Positions 11,567-22,779 of a stretch of 64,000 nucleotides of DNA are shown here, in pieces; the first letter of the stretch is position 1, and each line of letters begins with the position of its first letter. The stretch covers positions 62,001 to 126,000 of the forward strand of contig JABCPU010000009.1 of the NCBI GenBank assembly GCA_016800925.1, given 5' to 3'. The stretch is from Suillus spraguei. Lineage: Eukaryota; Basidiomycota; Agaricomycetes; Boletales; Suillaceae. The position numbers and the translations under genes were made by a program. The notes beneath the pieces are model-generated. The model worked only from the letters and a program-made list of their open reading frames with translations, was not told where the DNA came from and searched no databases.

Positions 11567-13015
11567 TCAAAATGCATAGTGCGGTGCGACACCTTTGGCT
11601 TGCCCCCATGCATCCTCCATCGACGTGACGACTTCGTCAGGAAGTGGCCCACCCTCGCTAGTAACAATGCGGTGTGGTCAGATAATAGTAGTCACAATCA
11701 AAAACAAGTTACCCACTTTTCCTTTAAATTATTCTTGAGTTGGTCAATGCTACTGGCACCAATAATGATGCCATCACCGGGCTGTAACCTGCTGTGATGC
11801 TGAAGCCAACGATAAGCAGCTTCTGACACAGGAATCCCTTCCTTGTCCTGATGTTCGAGGTCATGAACTTTGCCTCCTATGCAGTACTTCTCAAACACTC
11901 ACCAATACAACCTTCAATTCTCGCAGAATCGGGATAAAAGGTGAATATTTCACGCGCAGCATACCTGCGAGTGAAGACACTTTGGGATCCCATCTGTTAG
12001 TTTGCATATCCGTTTCCGAAAGAATTTTGCCTGCAAGTAAACCGCTCCTATAGAAGTTGTCAAGCATTAATACCACGATCGAAGGACACAACTTACGCTA
12101 GTGGGCTATATGCATAGAACCGTATTCCGAAGTGCCGGAGGCAGGGGAACAACCTAACGCAAGGTTAAGACACAACTGATTATCCTATTCCTAACTCACT
12201 CTGTTTCAGCTCTTCGTTCAAGTGCATTATAGGGTCCCTGATATACGGTGGGTTTCACCCATCCGTTGGAACGCGTTATGCCAACCATCTCAGCCACCTG
12301 GTGACAGATAAGGTACAGTAAGATATGCACAACTTGAACCAAACATTAGACAAACCTCCCAAGCGTTATAGTTTGAGACACCAAACTCCTCGCTGTGCAG
12401 AGTTGAAATCAGCCGGGAAAGTCAAGCACTCGACACTTTGAACTTACAAAAAGCCTTCATTGTACAGTTCGTTGATGCCACGAAGCGTATCCTCGATCGG
12501 AACACTCCTGTCCGGTGCATGCAGATACAATACTTTGATCTTTGCTTTCCCTAGCGCCTTCATAGAACTTTCGAGTGACGCCCGAATTTTGTCCGACGCA
12601 AAGTCTCCAGGCTCCCTTGGATAGATCCTACACATTGCGGCAAATGTGAGAGATCTCTCAAACGAGCTGCAGTCAAAACTCACTTTGTATCCACTGTACA
12701 TCCTTTCAGGTCGAGTTCACTGATGATCTGCGACGGCACCAATGAGTGGCGATGAAAGTCTCAGACGAAACCATACTCTTACCTCCTCTGAAGTCCCACC
12801 TCCGTATGCACGAGCTGTATCGATCTGTCTGTGGCCATGGCTGGTGAATACGTCTATAATCTTCTGTGCATCTTCGACGGTGTTGATTCGTCCTCCAAGG
12901 GAATGTGGACCAGGCACGGTGAACTGGCTAGCCCCCTTAGAGTGCAACTAATCAGCGGGTAATTGACACGTTAAAGATTGATACTGACATAAAGAAGAGG
13001 AATTCTCGTCGACAT
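11567..13015 (-). CDS. aldo-keto reductase, AKR7 type, copy 2
   Basis: This is the inverted partner of the AKR at 7030-8476 with the same ten-exon structure. I checked each exon and junction and found no frameshift or premature stop. The ATG is at 13015 and the stop is TGA at 11569-11567 (TAA in copy 1). The Asp/Tyr/Lys/His tetrad, the LHAPDRS motif and the NADPH-loop GIIIGASS are all kept. Substitutions are scattered (for example PHSL for PQSI, IYPR for IFPR, SETD for SEED). It is transcribed in the same direction as the dehydrogenase that starts at 15258, which ends 624 bases upstream of this ATG. The pair probably represents the ancestral two-gene block. Confidence 0.93.
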
Positions 13016-13054
13016 TATCTGTAAGTATTGCACGGTCGTCAAGGACTCGGGGAT

Positions 13055-13062
13055 CTTTTATA
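13055..13062 (-). promoter_or_regulatory. TATA box of AKR gene 2
   Basis: TATAAAAG on the - strand lies about 40 bases upstream of the ATG at 13015, matching the promoter of copy 1. Confidence 0.6.
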
Positions 13063-13638
13063 TAATTACGCGACAATGCTGACAGAGGGACAATCAAAGA
13101 CAATTCCCGAGAGGCCATTACTATCAATAATGCAGTTAGTACCCATTAGTAAGATATCGGTCATGTTTGTCACGGGAGACCGATGTGACTCAGACTCGAG
13201 TACAGCACTCATGAGCTTGCAAAGAGAAAATGAGCGTAAATGAATTCCGATCGTCGGGCATACGTCAACTTCTCAAGACCTCTGTAGTACTTCAGCGCAT
13301 TCCAGCATGTTAGTCATGTACTCATAGTTGATAACAAACACTTACGTTGTGACATGCACTCTCGGCATGACGCAACATGCTGAGCAATCTTTGCCTTGGG
13401 TCCGTCGTCGCACTAGGTCTATCTACTGTTTTGTTCTTGGTTAGCACGAGATTCATCAGATTTTTTCTTAGCATCTCTCTTTGCTGCCTAATCCTAACTT
13501 CTGCGAAACAAAGTGAGACCAATCAGGGCGACACACAGGTTGTAATACCGATCAACACTTTCTATTGCTCAGTAAAACCATCTCCTACGATTGAACATCC
13601 CTGGCAATGAAATTGCTAGTTATGCCTGTATCAGTAGT

Positions 13639-15258
13639 TTAGCATCCCTCACCCAGTACATCAACAGCCTCCACATGCAACCGCTCACTGACCCTCTTCT
13701 CGATCTTGTTCATCTCCTTCGGAGCCTTGCTGAGTCGAAGAAAACCTAAGCTAACACCACCGGCTTGTGATCTCTCTTCCCCGATTCCGCCAGCTTTTAA
13801 GTGCTCCTCCACTGTCCTGCAAATCCCCTCCAGAGTCGTGAATGGCCCATGATAACCCAATCCACCCTTTTCGGGCGGTAATCGAGCTCTGGAATCGTCA
13901 AAAATGAGATGCACAGATGCGAGCGCGAACAAAGATGGTTGCAGGTTGACGATATCTCCGGTGATGTTGGGTATAAAATGTGCAAGTGCGCGTCGCACAG
14001 GCGACGAAGACATCGCCAGGAATGTACGCGAGAGGTAAAGGACCTCTATAATCTGCGATGCAAAAAGCATGAGGGTGGGTGACATGATTGTGAACTCAGT
14101 TTCAGGAACCAGTGTCGTCAATCCAATGTGGATATCGCCATGTGTGGCTGGCGGACCAGGATCTGTGATGGTAAATGCCTGCCCGCCAAGGTCAGGGTTG
14201 GATCCTCCTCTTGCAGTTTCGAGGAGACGCGCTTCATAGCAGAGGTGGGCAAGGGCGCAGTTTTCCACGTATACAACGGATTGCATGATATTAGAAACCC
14301 AGGTGGGGTTGTGCTTGCGTACTAGGTAGGCACCGCATGATAGATCTCCACCAGGACCAAACACACCATTGCCAGGCCGAATACATCCCGTCCGTAGCGT
14401 CTTCTCGCCAGACTGAGATCCATCAACAGCTCTCACCACTCTCTCTCCGAGGACCTTAGAAGCAGCATAATTTGAGAAGAAATGGTCGTGATATTTGGGA
14501 ATAAGGTTATCGTCGTCGTTAATTACTTGGACGAAGTGCTTTGGATGCTTCTCCCAAGGCCATAACCAAAAACGAGCACGGCGAACAGATATAGATCCAG
14601 ATGAAGTATATATCAGGATCGTAACGCCTATAGATCGCGCTGCATTGACCACATTTTGAGTCCCTTCATGGTTGACTTTGGAAGAACGCGGAAGTAGTAC
14701 GAGATGACGCTCATAAAAGCGTATATTGGCAGCGGTGTGAAACACTGTAACCTCTGGCGCTGTCTCTGAGGGATCGCAATCTGGCCACGGGGCCTGGAAA
14801 GCATCAACCACGGCTTTCGCATGAGATATGTCTACTTGGAAAAAGGCAACCTGCGCAGCCAAGCCTGTGCGCAGATCTAAACGAGTTGGAGGGCGTATGT
14901 CGAGAATTCTAATCTTCTTTGGGTCTTCGCCACGTTGCAGAAGTTGGATGATGACCCAGCCACCCAAGAAACCAGCCTATGCCCGAAACATCATCAACAT
15001 TAAAGCGCTAGACGTAATAGGGTTATTTACACCAACTACGATATACCGACGTCCAGTCTTTGTTGGAAGTACATCCTTTACAATTTTCGGCGAGTTGCCA
15101 AGCTTTTCGGCAGCTTCATGGACAACGTGTGGTGTGAACCGGTTCGGTGCGAATGCTGTAGCCTCCGACGGAAGTTGCGACAATCCATGGTCATTGAAGC
15201 GAACATAGAGATATATGAGCAGGACGATCCCTACCAGCATGCTGAGCAGAGATAACAT
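13639..15258 (-). CDS. 3beta-HSD / NAD-dependent epimerase family dehydrogenase, copy A
   Basis: Two exons (15258-15031 and 14976-13639) join in phase at GGT|GTAAAT..TAG|GCT to give 521 residues. A hydrophobic N-terminal segment (LLSMLVGIVLLIYLYV, residues 2-19) predicts membrane anchoring. The Rossmann motif is VVGAGFLGG at about 74-82. The short-chain dehydrogenase pair YAASK places Tyr at about 246 and Lys at about 250, preceded by YTSSGS. The family includes sterol-4alpha-carboxylate 3-dehydrogenases and secondary-metabolite oxidoreductases acting on hydroxyl/keto groups with NAD(P). The substrate here is unknown. Copy B at 20877-22499 differs at roughly 15 residues. It is divergent from the UbiA gene, 1.17 kb away. 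Confidence 0.92.
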
Positions 15259-15289
15259 CACTGGTGGAGGTAGGAGTGTGAGGGGAGTG

Positions 15290-16380
15290 CCGCATCTGAG
15301 TGTGGCAACGCACAAAAAGCACATCTGTAAAACCACTGAAATGAACGCTTAACTTGCGCGTGTTACGGACAGTCACGAACGCTTACGACTTCACTGGTAA
15401 CGCACTCTGAAGATAACATGGGCTTGATTTGATCTCTAAAATAATATAGACGACATGGTGCAGCTGAGCCGCAACGAAACAAAAAATACAATTAGTGCAA
15501 GTGTGAGCGCAATGCATTGATAGCATCTGCAGTGGTCACAAATTGTGATTGTACTAACTTGACCAAAAACGGACGTTACGAACACTTGACCTGAGCTAAC
15601 TAAAAAGCATATGCACATGTGCATCTTGTGAGCGCTTTTGAACCGAGTCACATTTGCTGATCGGCGCAGCTCTTTGTGAGTTGAATCTAGTATAGCTCAG
15701 GTCGTGCTGACGTACACGAATCTATACCTAAAGTGTACAGCTAGTGGTTTTCTGTGCTAGCCGAGGCACGAGGCTGGTACAGAATATTGAGTACCCTGAG
15801 AGATGAAGAACCGGGAAAGCGAAGTCGGTTGCAAAGCCGCCTGCGTATGTACAAGTCGACGCGGATCAGAGAACTAGCGGGAAAGCTATATTGTCTTACA
15901 TACCATTTGCATGCTGATGAGTACTGAGTACTGCGTGTCGATTTTCACTGGGACTGTCAGAGGCTGATCGAGCTTCAAGCTTCAAGTTCGGGTGAGTTAC
16001 AATTTTACAAAATGCTTTAGCGGGAAAAGTCTTATGTAATACTGTAGGTCTCGAACCCTTTTTTACCTCGATAAATCACTATGTGCAATGCGCTACTTAG
16101 CTACCTGGTCTCTCCTTCCAAGTGAATCATAGTGGAAAGAAAACAGGCTTGTTTTATTTTTCCGTTGCTGGACACATCGGAGCAACTCTCGATATTCCGC
16201 ATCATTGTGCTTCGCTGGTTCTTAAACAGGGTTGGAATGTTATTACATCCGAAGCGAACATGAAACCGCGTTCAAAAGTGGGGATCCAATTCAGTCAACT
16301 TACTTCGAGTTGTGTACGGGAATATCCGTTGGGAAGCTCGCCTTAACAGCATATTTGAAGACGTCGTTCCAAGCACTCAC
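15290..16380. promoter_or_regulatory. divergent intergenic region between dehydrogenase A and UbiA gene
   Basis: Roughly 1.1 kb separates two divergent genes and should contain both promoters. A TATAAAAT lies at 16388-16395 on the UbiA side. A short repeat of CTTCAAG occurs near 15971-15985. I see no gene; a 71-residue open frame at 15436-15651 is unsupported. Confidence 0.4.
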
Positions 16381-16387
16381 GTAGACG

Positions 16388-16395
16388 TATAAAAT
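16388..16395 (+). promoter_or_regulatory. TATA box of the UbiA prenyltransferase gene
   Basis: TATAAAAT lies 40 bases upstream of the ATG at 16428, a typical fungal spacing. Confidence 0.6.
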
Positions 16396-16427
16396 CACGG
16401 TTGGTGTACTCCATACTGTCTGTCACA

Positions 16428-17735
16428 ATGCCCTCCAAAGCAAGAGCATTGTTCGAGCTCACCAGGCTTCACTGGTTTCCAGTGGGATCCGACTTTATGT
16501 TCTGGCCTTTTGGTAAGTCAGGAGATGCAGACGAGACACTAGTTACTTGATATTAATTTTAATTTGTCATACCTAGCATGGGGCTCCCTGGTAGCATCAT
16601 ACCATGTGGCGTTACCAATGAATGAAGTTGTCATGAACACTTTGTTTTATGCATTATTGGGCACACTGATACATAGTGCAGGCAGTATCATAAATGATAT
16701 ACTTGATCGCGACTTTGATCGCAAAGTTGGTATGTCAGTTCCGTCCTGACTGCCACTAATCTCTTGACGCTGTTCAATGCAATTTCAATTAGAACGTTCG
16801 AAAGGCCGACCGATTGCGTCAGGCGCAGTCGCTATGACAGAGGCCTCGGTTCTCCTGATCGTGCTCGTTGCTGCCATCTTTTACATGTTTTCAACTGCTG
16901 GTCCTACGGCGCGAGTAGATCATTCAATGAGTATTAAGACTTATCTGACAGGCTTGTCTAGTTTCACACTTAGTCTTATTGCACTCCCTGCTAGTGGCGG
17001 GACGTATCCGCTGATGAAACGCTGGATTTATTGGCCATCTTTATACCTCGGTGCGGCTTTTCGAAATTGAAACTTGTGTACTGCCTTATCCAGGTTAAAG
17101 GTTTTGCTACTAGCTGGGCCGTCCCATTGACGTGGGTGGCGATTACGGGTCAGTTCAATTGGGGGATTATCTTGAACGTCACAGTTGCGTCGTGCTGGTA
17201 AGTACCAGGAGGGCGTTTTTCCTTCGGGGGGCTGACGGTGCCTCCCTAGCTGGACGTGTATTTACGACACTATCTACGCGTGTCAGGTGACTAACCTATG
17301 TGGTTCGGCACTGAAACTTAAATATTAATCACATCTCAGGACAAGAAGGACGACGAAAAGGCTGGAGTCAAGTCCATGGCGGTCCGTCTGGGCGATAACA
17401 TCCGTCTTGCATTGAGCGTATTTGATGTGATATTTTTTGTGTGTCTTCTGTTGGCTGGTTACTTGAACGGCCATCACCTCACGTTCTACGTGATGAGTGT
17501 CATTGCGCCCTTCCTCCTCTGCCTCTGGCATATATGGTCATTTAATCATAATGATCCCCAAGATAGCTGGAAGAAATTTACGGTACGTTGAATTGATTTA
17601 ACCACGAGCTGATTCTGATATCGTATCATACCACAGGCAGGACGCCACGGCGCAGCGTTGGTCTGTGCAGGATTGGTTGCGGATCATTACTTCAATCTTG
17701 CGTCTGAGCATGCATTTCGGTTGGATTCAAGGTGA
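16428..17735 (+). CDS. UbiA-type membrane prenyltransferase (4-hydroxybenzoate polyprenyltransferase-like)
   Basis: Seven exons splice in phase to 323 residues: 16428-16512, 16577-16729, 16793-17050, 17101-17197, 17250-17286, 17340-17582 and 17637-17735. Both Mg-diphosphate motifs are present: NDILDRDFD at 68-76 (NDxxDxxxD) and DKKDDEKAGVKS at 211-222, each next to a membrane helix. RSKGRPIASG at 81-90 is the conserved basic loop. Family members transfer an isoprenyl group to an aromatic acceptor at a membrane. The protein begins directly with LTRLHWFPVGSD and has no mitochondrial leader. This argues for a secondary-metabolism enzyme rather than the ubiquinone enzyme Coq2. It is flanked on both sides by near-identical dehydrogenases. 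Confidence 0.93.
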
Positions 17736-17739
17736 CACC

Positions 17740-18080
17740 TTCAACAGTCATGTTAATGGGCGGATTACAACAGCCTTGTGCTTTTATGTTTTTTTTTTGT
17801 ATTTTCCAATTTATGATTGCATGTAGACAAGCTACATTGATATTTGCCAGCGTGTAAAAATTATGTAGAAGTAGTCAAAATCTGATCTTACGGCCAAATC
17901 ACTTGGAAACCTTGCCTGTATGAAACTACTAAAGCCAAGTGAGCGACATTATTTAGTAAGGTTGGAGCTCAAACTGTGTCGAAGAAAGGCATTAATCTTT
18001 TTATGTATTGTTTTTAGGGTACGTTTCAGCAGCTGTTTATAATAAGTACCTGTTAATGACTGTTGCCTGTTCGCCAACCT
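17740..18080. other. 3' flank of UbiA gene, no gene seen
   Basis: AT-rich DNA with a T9 run at about 17790 and no open frame of note. The R1 repeat begins near 18085. Confidence 0.4.
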
Positions 18081-18617
18081 GTGCGGACGATAGGTTAGGG
18101 TTCGGTTTGCCGATTTGCCGCAACTTACTTTGAAGTCCGACCAATATTTGTTCTATGTAGTATTGCGCTATTGACGATGCTATGGGTCCTGTCACACGAA
18201 TCACATCAGTTCTATGCCAGTCTGCGGCGACTCTGCGCACTGAGATCACTGAGCAACCCTTACCCTCCGGGATATGCGACTGACTCAGGCTGCGCAGTGC
18301 TTCACTCCCGCTATGACAGCAGTGGGTGTTGTGTTTCTCACTGTGTATGTCGATCTTAGTCGCCGACTATGCCTTCAATTGTCATGAAGTCATTGGATCC
18401 TTTGCTGATATTCTTATTCTTATTCATGTCAACGATGAGTCGAGATTTCACCGTACTATATCTTCTTTTATGCATAGCTGCATTGTGCTGCGTTTTGTTT
18501 CCAATCATAATTGAGTCACCGTGGAGTTGACATCTGGTCCTGCCTGCATTCCTACTATCGACAGTTGGTATAATTCTTAACAGACATTTCGACCAGTCTA
18601 TCTAGCCTGAAGCTATG

Positions 18618-19469
18618 TGGATTCGATATTTATTATATGGGTTGTTTCTGACCTTTGTAGATAATATAATTTCTTCGGCGCCTGTTCTTACAAATGCATC
18701 TGCAGTATCCTGAGGTTGGAGTCTGTCGGACGCATTACTAATGGTATGTAGTCATCAGGCGCTAGTAGCTTCACTTTGCTTCATCGCGCGAAACCAACAG
18801 ATGGCTTTCTGTCTTGAGCCATCAAGAGGAAGAGCATCAGAATCACATCCCGTAATTTGCAGATCTTTCAGGCCAAAATTGAGTCTCTAAAAACATTCCG
18901 CTCACCCTTGCACATTCTACATCCTTCAAAATGTGACGGAGCTTTTACTCGAGCAGAAGTTACAGAGTCTTGGTGTTCGAGTGCAGGATTCGCACAGGAT
19001 AGTGAGACTAAAACAGTATGAGAAGAACTCTCGCATCACCAACATGTCCTTTGAGGATGGTCAAGTTATCAGAGCTAGATATATTGTCGGCGCAGATGGC
19101 GCCCACTCAATTGTGAGACCTCAGTACCAATTAACTTAGCTTGATTGACTGTCTGACGACCATTTCCAGATCTGTACCATCATCGGTATAGGGTTCTCTA
19201 ACCCGGAAGGCCCAAACCTAGCCAATAATGTAATGGCTCAAATGATCGTTGGAGATGTTACATACGAGCCTGAACCCGTCTTAACCATCGAGGGCCATCT
19301 TAAAAGTTGACTAGCTGGTCTGGTCAACACTTTTAGAACCCATTCCGCCATCGCCGACCAGACCTTCACGCATCTCGGAGCTGCTAGTATTTTTCTAGTT
19401 GGCGATGCAGCACATATACATTCGTTGATGTCAATGTCCTCCCATCCGCGCGTGCGCACTTCGAATCAG
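18618..19469 (+). pseudogene. fragment of an FAD-dependent aromatic monooxygenase gene inside repeat R1
   Basis: The frame at 18933-19139 reads VTELLLEQKLQSLGVRV..., then ARYIVGADGAHSIVR, the DG motif of class A flavin monooxygenases (FAD_binding_3, PF01494). A later stretch gives ASIFLVGDAAHIHS, the GD motif. The N-terminal GxGxxG region is missing and the substrate domain between DG and GD is largely deleted. There is an in-frame TAG after IVRPQYQLT and the rest of the C-terminus is lost. Such enzymes hydroxylate, sometimes with decarboxylation, prenylated hydroxybenzoates. Here it is only a relic, 1.2 kb from the UbiA gene. Confidence 0.75.
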
Positions 19470-20324
19470 GATTATATTCTTACTGTCTTTTCTCCTTCTG
19501 CCGCATCCCATATGGCTTTGAGATAGCATGACAATCCTATATGGTTTCATTACGATGATTGGTATTATTGCGATGGCTTGTGGGCTCTGTCCGTGTCTGT
19601 GCTAACCCTTGTTGCTCCCATTTTGTGCGGGAGAGGGCGGAGGTTCGTACGAGGGCTGCTGAGGGCCGGACCGCCGTGCTCTACTTCCAAGGCTTCCGCT
19701 TCTCAGAACCTTCCTAGTAAGGTAAGTGCTTCCATTGGCCTGTGCGACCATTCTAATGTGTCACGTCCGCTACCATGAGGGAGTGGATTATATCGTGTCT
19801 TACCACTGGGACCTCATCCAAATCATCTTCTTCCTGCGTCTGTTGCTCTTGACCTTGAATCATATTCTTCTCTCGTCTTCTTTCATTGCTCGTTCGCTCG
19901 GTCATTTGGGCCCAAGTCCGTGTTTCGCTGAAATCCCTATGGCCTCGATGTTATGTTTGGGATGAACTGGATTGTTGCGTGGCTGCCGTTTTGTGGGAAG
20001 ATGAGACTTCCGTCTCCAATCCTCCATGTCTGGCCTTCAAGGTGGTGACAGTGTCTCATTGTCCTCGTTTTTTAGTATCTGCTCATTTCCTTCTGTGTTT
20101 CTAGAAACTCCATGTATACTTAGTGGCAATGTCAATTATATTGAACCTGCTGCTAACGATGGTGAATTAGAATTATCTCAGTCTTCGTCCTCGTCGGGGT
20201 AACTCATAGATGTTCAGACTCGAACTTTATTGTACATGCCATTTTTTTGGGCCGTGTCAATCAGGGGCCCAATAAGTTTTCAACTTAGGAGGTCTTGGGA
20301 GTCGTCAAGTAGAAAAGTTAAAGA

Positions 20325-20755
20325 CTTTAGCCTGGCCAGTGTGACTACCACAACAGAATTAAAATCCGTTTCTCCTGGACTACACAGGTTCGAAATCTGT
20401 TGAACTACAGTTTTTTTCTATTGGAACACACTTTTGGCATTATTCATTAGAAGTTCATCGTAACTATGTAGTTTTAGTCAGGTGATTGCCGCAACAGAAT
20501 CAAAATCTGTTTCTCTTGGATTGTGCAAGCTTCAAACCTACCGACAACAAGTTTTTTTTCTATCAAAACACACTTGATATTCACTTATGAATGGTGTCTT
20601 TAGGATTTCATCGTAACTGATATTAGCCAGGTGGCTGTCACAACAGAATCAAAATCTGTTTCTCTTGGACTGTGCAGGTTCAAAACCTGCCAGCGACGAG
20701 GTTTTTTCTATCGGAACACACCTTGACATTCACTTATGGACGGATTCTTTAGTAA
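20325..20755 (+). repeat. tandem tRNA-Ser-like units (3 units)
   Basis: Three units of about 145 bp each contain an A-box-like TAGCCAGGTGG, an anticodon-arm-like AACAGA..TCTGTT stem with a 7-nt loop, a B-box-like GGTTC(G/A)AAACC inside a GCAGG/CCTGC stem, and a T6-T8 run that could end Pol III transcription. The last unit abuts the duplicated dehydrogenase block at about 20755. Confidence 0.7.
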
Positions 20756-22530
20756 GTGAGACCAATTAGGGCGACACACACTTGTACCAATCAACATTTT
20801 CTATTGTTCAGTAATTCGTAAAACCATCTCCTACGATTGAACATCCCTGGCAGTGAAATTGCTAGTTATACCTGTATCAGCATCCCTCACCTAGTACATC
20901 AACAGCCTCTACATGCAACCGCTCGCCGACCCTCTTCTCAATCTTGTTCATCTCCTTCGGAGCCTTGCTGAGTCGAAGAAAACCTAAGCTAACACCACCG
21001 CCTTGGGATTTCTCTTCCCCGATCCCGCCAGCTTTTAAGTGCTCCTCCACTGTCCTGCAAATCCCCTCCAGAGTCGTGAACGGGCCATGATAACCCAATC
21101 CACCCTTTTCAGGCGGCAGTCGAGCTCTGGAATCATCAAAAATGAGATGCACAGATACAAGCGCGAACAAAGATGGTTGCAGGTTGACGATATCTCCGGT
21201 GATTTTGGGTACAAAATGTGCAAGTGCGTGTCGTACAGGTGACGAAGACATTGACAGGAACGTACGCGAGAGGTAAAGGACCTCTATAATCTGCGATGCA
21301 AAAAGCAAGAGGGTGGGTGACATGATTGTGAACTCAGTTTCAGGAACCAATGTTGTCAATCCAATGTGGATGTCGCCAAATGTGACTGGCGGACCAGTAT
21401 CTGTGATGGTAAATGCCTGCCCGCCAAGGTCAGGGTTGGATCCTCCTCTTGCAGTTTCGAGGAGACGCGCTTCATAGCAGAGGTGGGCAAGGGCGCAGTT
21501 TTCCACGTACACGAAGGATTGCATGATATTAGAAACCCAGGTGGGGTTGTGCTTGCGTACTAGGTAGGCACCGCATAACAGATCTCCACCAGGACCAAAC
21601 ACACCATTGCCAGGCCGAATACATCCCGTCCGCAGTGTCTTCTCGCCAGACTGAGATCCATCAACAGCTCTCACCACTCTCTCTCCGAGGACCTTAGAAG
21701 CAGCATAATTTGAGAAGAAATGGTCGTGATATTTGGGAATGAGGTTATCGTCGTCGTTAATTACTTGGACGAAGTGCTTTGGATGTTTCTCCCAAGGCCA
21801 TAACCAAAAACGAGCACGGCGAACAGAGATAGATCCAGATGAAGTATATATCAGGATCGTAACGCCTATAGATCGCGCTGCATTGACCACATTTTGAGTC
21901 CCTTCATGGTTGACTTTGGAAGAACGCGGAAGTAGTACGAGATGACGCTCATAAAAGCGTATATTGGCAGCGGTGTGAAACACTGTAACCTCTGGCGCTG
22001 TCTCTGAGGGATCGCAATCTGGCCACGGGGCCTGGAAAGCATCAACCACGGCCTTCGCATGAGATATGTCTACTTGGAAAAAGGCAACCTGCGCAGCCAA
22101 GCCTGTGCGCAGATCTGAACGAGTGGGAGGGCGTATGTCGAGAATTCTAATCTTCTTTGGGTCTTCGCCACGTTGCAGAAGTTGGATGATGACCCAGCCA
22201 CCCAAGAAACCAGCCTATGCCCGAAACATCAGCATCAACATTAAAGCGCTAGACGTAATAGGGTTATTTACACCAACTACGATATACCGACGTCCAGTCT
22301 TTGTTGGAAGTACACCCTTTACAATTTTCGGCGAGTTGCTAAGCTTTTCGGCAGCTTCATGGACAACGTGTGGTGTGAACCGGTTCGGTGCGAACGCTGT
22401 AGCTTCTGACGGAAGTTGCGACAATCCATGGTCATTGAAGCGGACATAGAAATATATGAGCAGTACGATCCCTGCCAGCACGCTGAGCAGAGACAACATC
22501 ACTGGTGGAGGTAGGAGTATGAGGGGAGTC
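20755..22530 (-). repeat. direct repeat of 13515-15290 (dehydrogenase copy B unit)
   Basis: This 1.78-kb block repeats the dehydrogenase coding region, its intron and about 120 bp of 3' flank in the same orientation as copy A. Identity appears to be about 97 percent by eye, much higher than between the inverted arms. The left boundary is the tRNA-like array and the right boundary is near 22530. Confidence 0.88.
20877..22499 (-). CDS. 3beta-HSD / NAD-dependent epimerase family dehydrogenase, copy B
   Basis: Two exons (22499-22272 and 22214-20877) give 521 residues with the same architecture as copy A: N-terminal hydrophobic anchor, VVGAGFLGG Rossmann motif, YTSSGS and the catalytic YAASK. About 15 substitutions separate the two, clustered in the C-terminal third (for example TFGD for THGD, FVPK for FIPN). 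No frameshift or premature stop was found. It is convergent with the UbiA gene across the R1 repeat. Either copy could serve the pathway. The near identity implies a recent duplication or gene conversion. Confidence 0.92.
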
Positions 22531-22779
22531 GTAGATGCCCTGTATGATATCATAACAACGATGCCATCGCGCGCTAGATCGGCTCCCGAAAACGAGGTAC
22601 CTGCAAGGTGACGTTACTTAGTCACATCCATAGATCCCATTCCTCATGAAGCTTGAAGTATTACTGTATTCCTAAGCCATGTATTAGTAGTCCGTTTATC
22701 TTCTGACATATACTTACTACTCGGGTACTTGCGGCGTTATGAGTTATGAGACGAAGCAAGGGAGGGCTTCTAAATTGTG

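Larger units (their letters stand above)
11360..14320 (-). repeat. right arm of the ~2.8-kb inverted duplication
   Basis: This is the reverse-oriented partner of 5868-8675, carrying AKR copy 2 and the 3' two fifths of the intact dehydrogenase. Homology stops near 14320 inside the dehydrogenase coding region, which locates the internal breakpoint of the duplicated block. Confidence 0.88.
18085..20755 (+). mobile_element. dispersed repeat R1, copy a (interrupted by a monooxygenase gene fragment)
   Basis: Segments 18085-18617 and 19470-20755 are homologous to 62160-62830 and 62831-64000, where they are contiguous. The second part also matches 39390-40130 and, in part, 35330-35890. Only short broken open frames remain; none gives a transposase or reverse transcriptase I can name. 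The element ends in three tandem tRNA-like units. Relative to the copy at 62 kb it has internal deletions around 18240-18290. The class is undetermined; it may be a degenerate retroelement with an associated SINE-like tail. Confidence 0.7.

Noticed and set aside
20325..20755. CRISPR-like array of regularly spaced repeats
   Set aside because: The organism is eukaryotic, units are about 147 bp with the spacer also conserved, and the repeats have tRNA-like structure.
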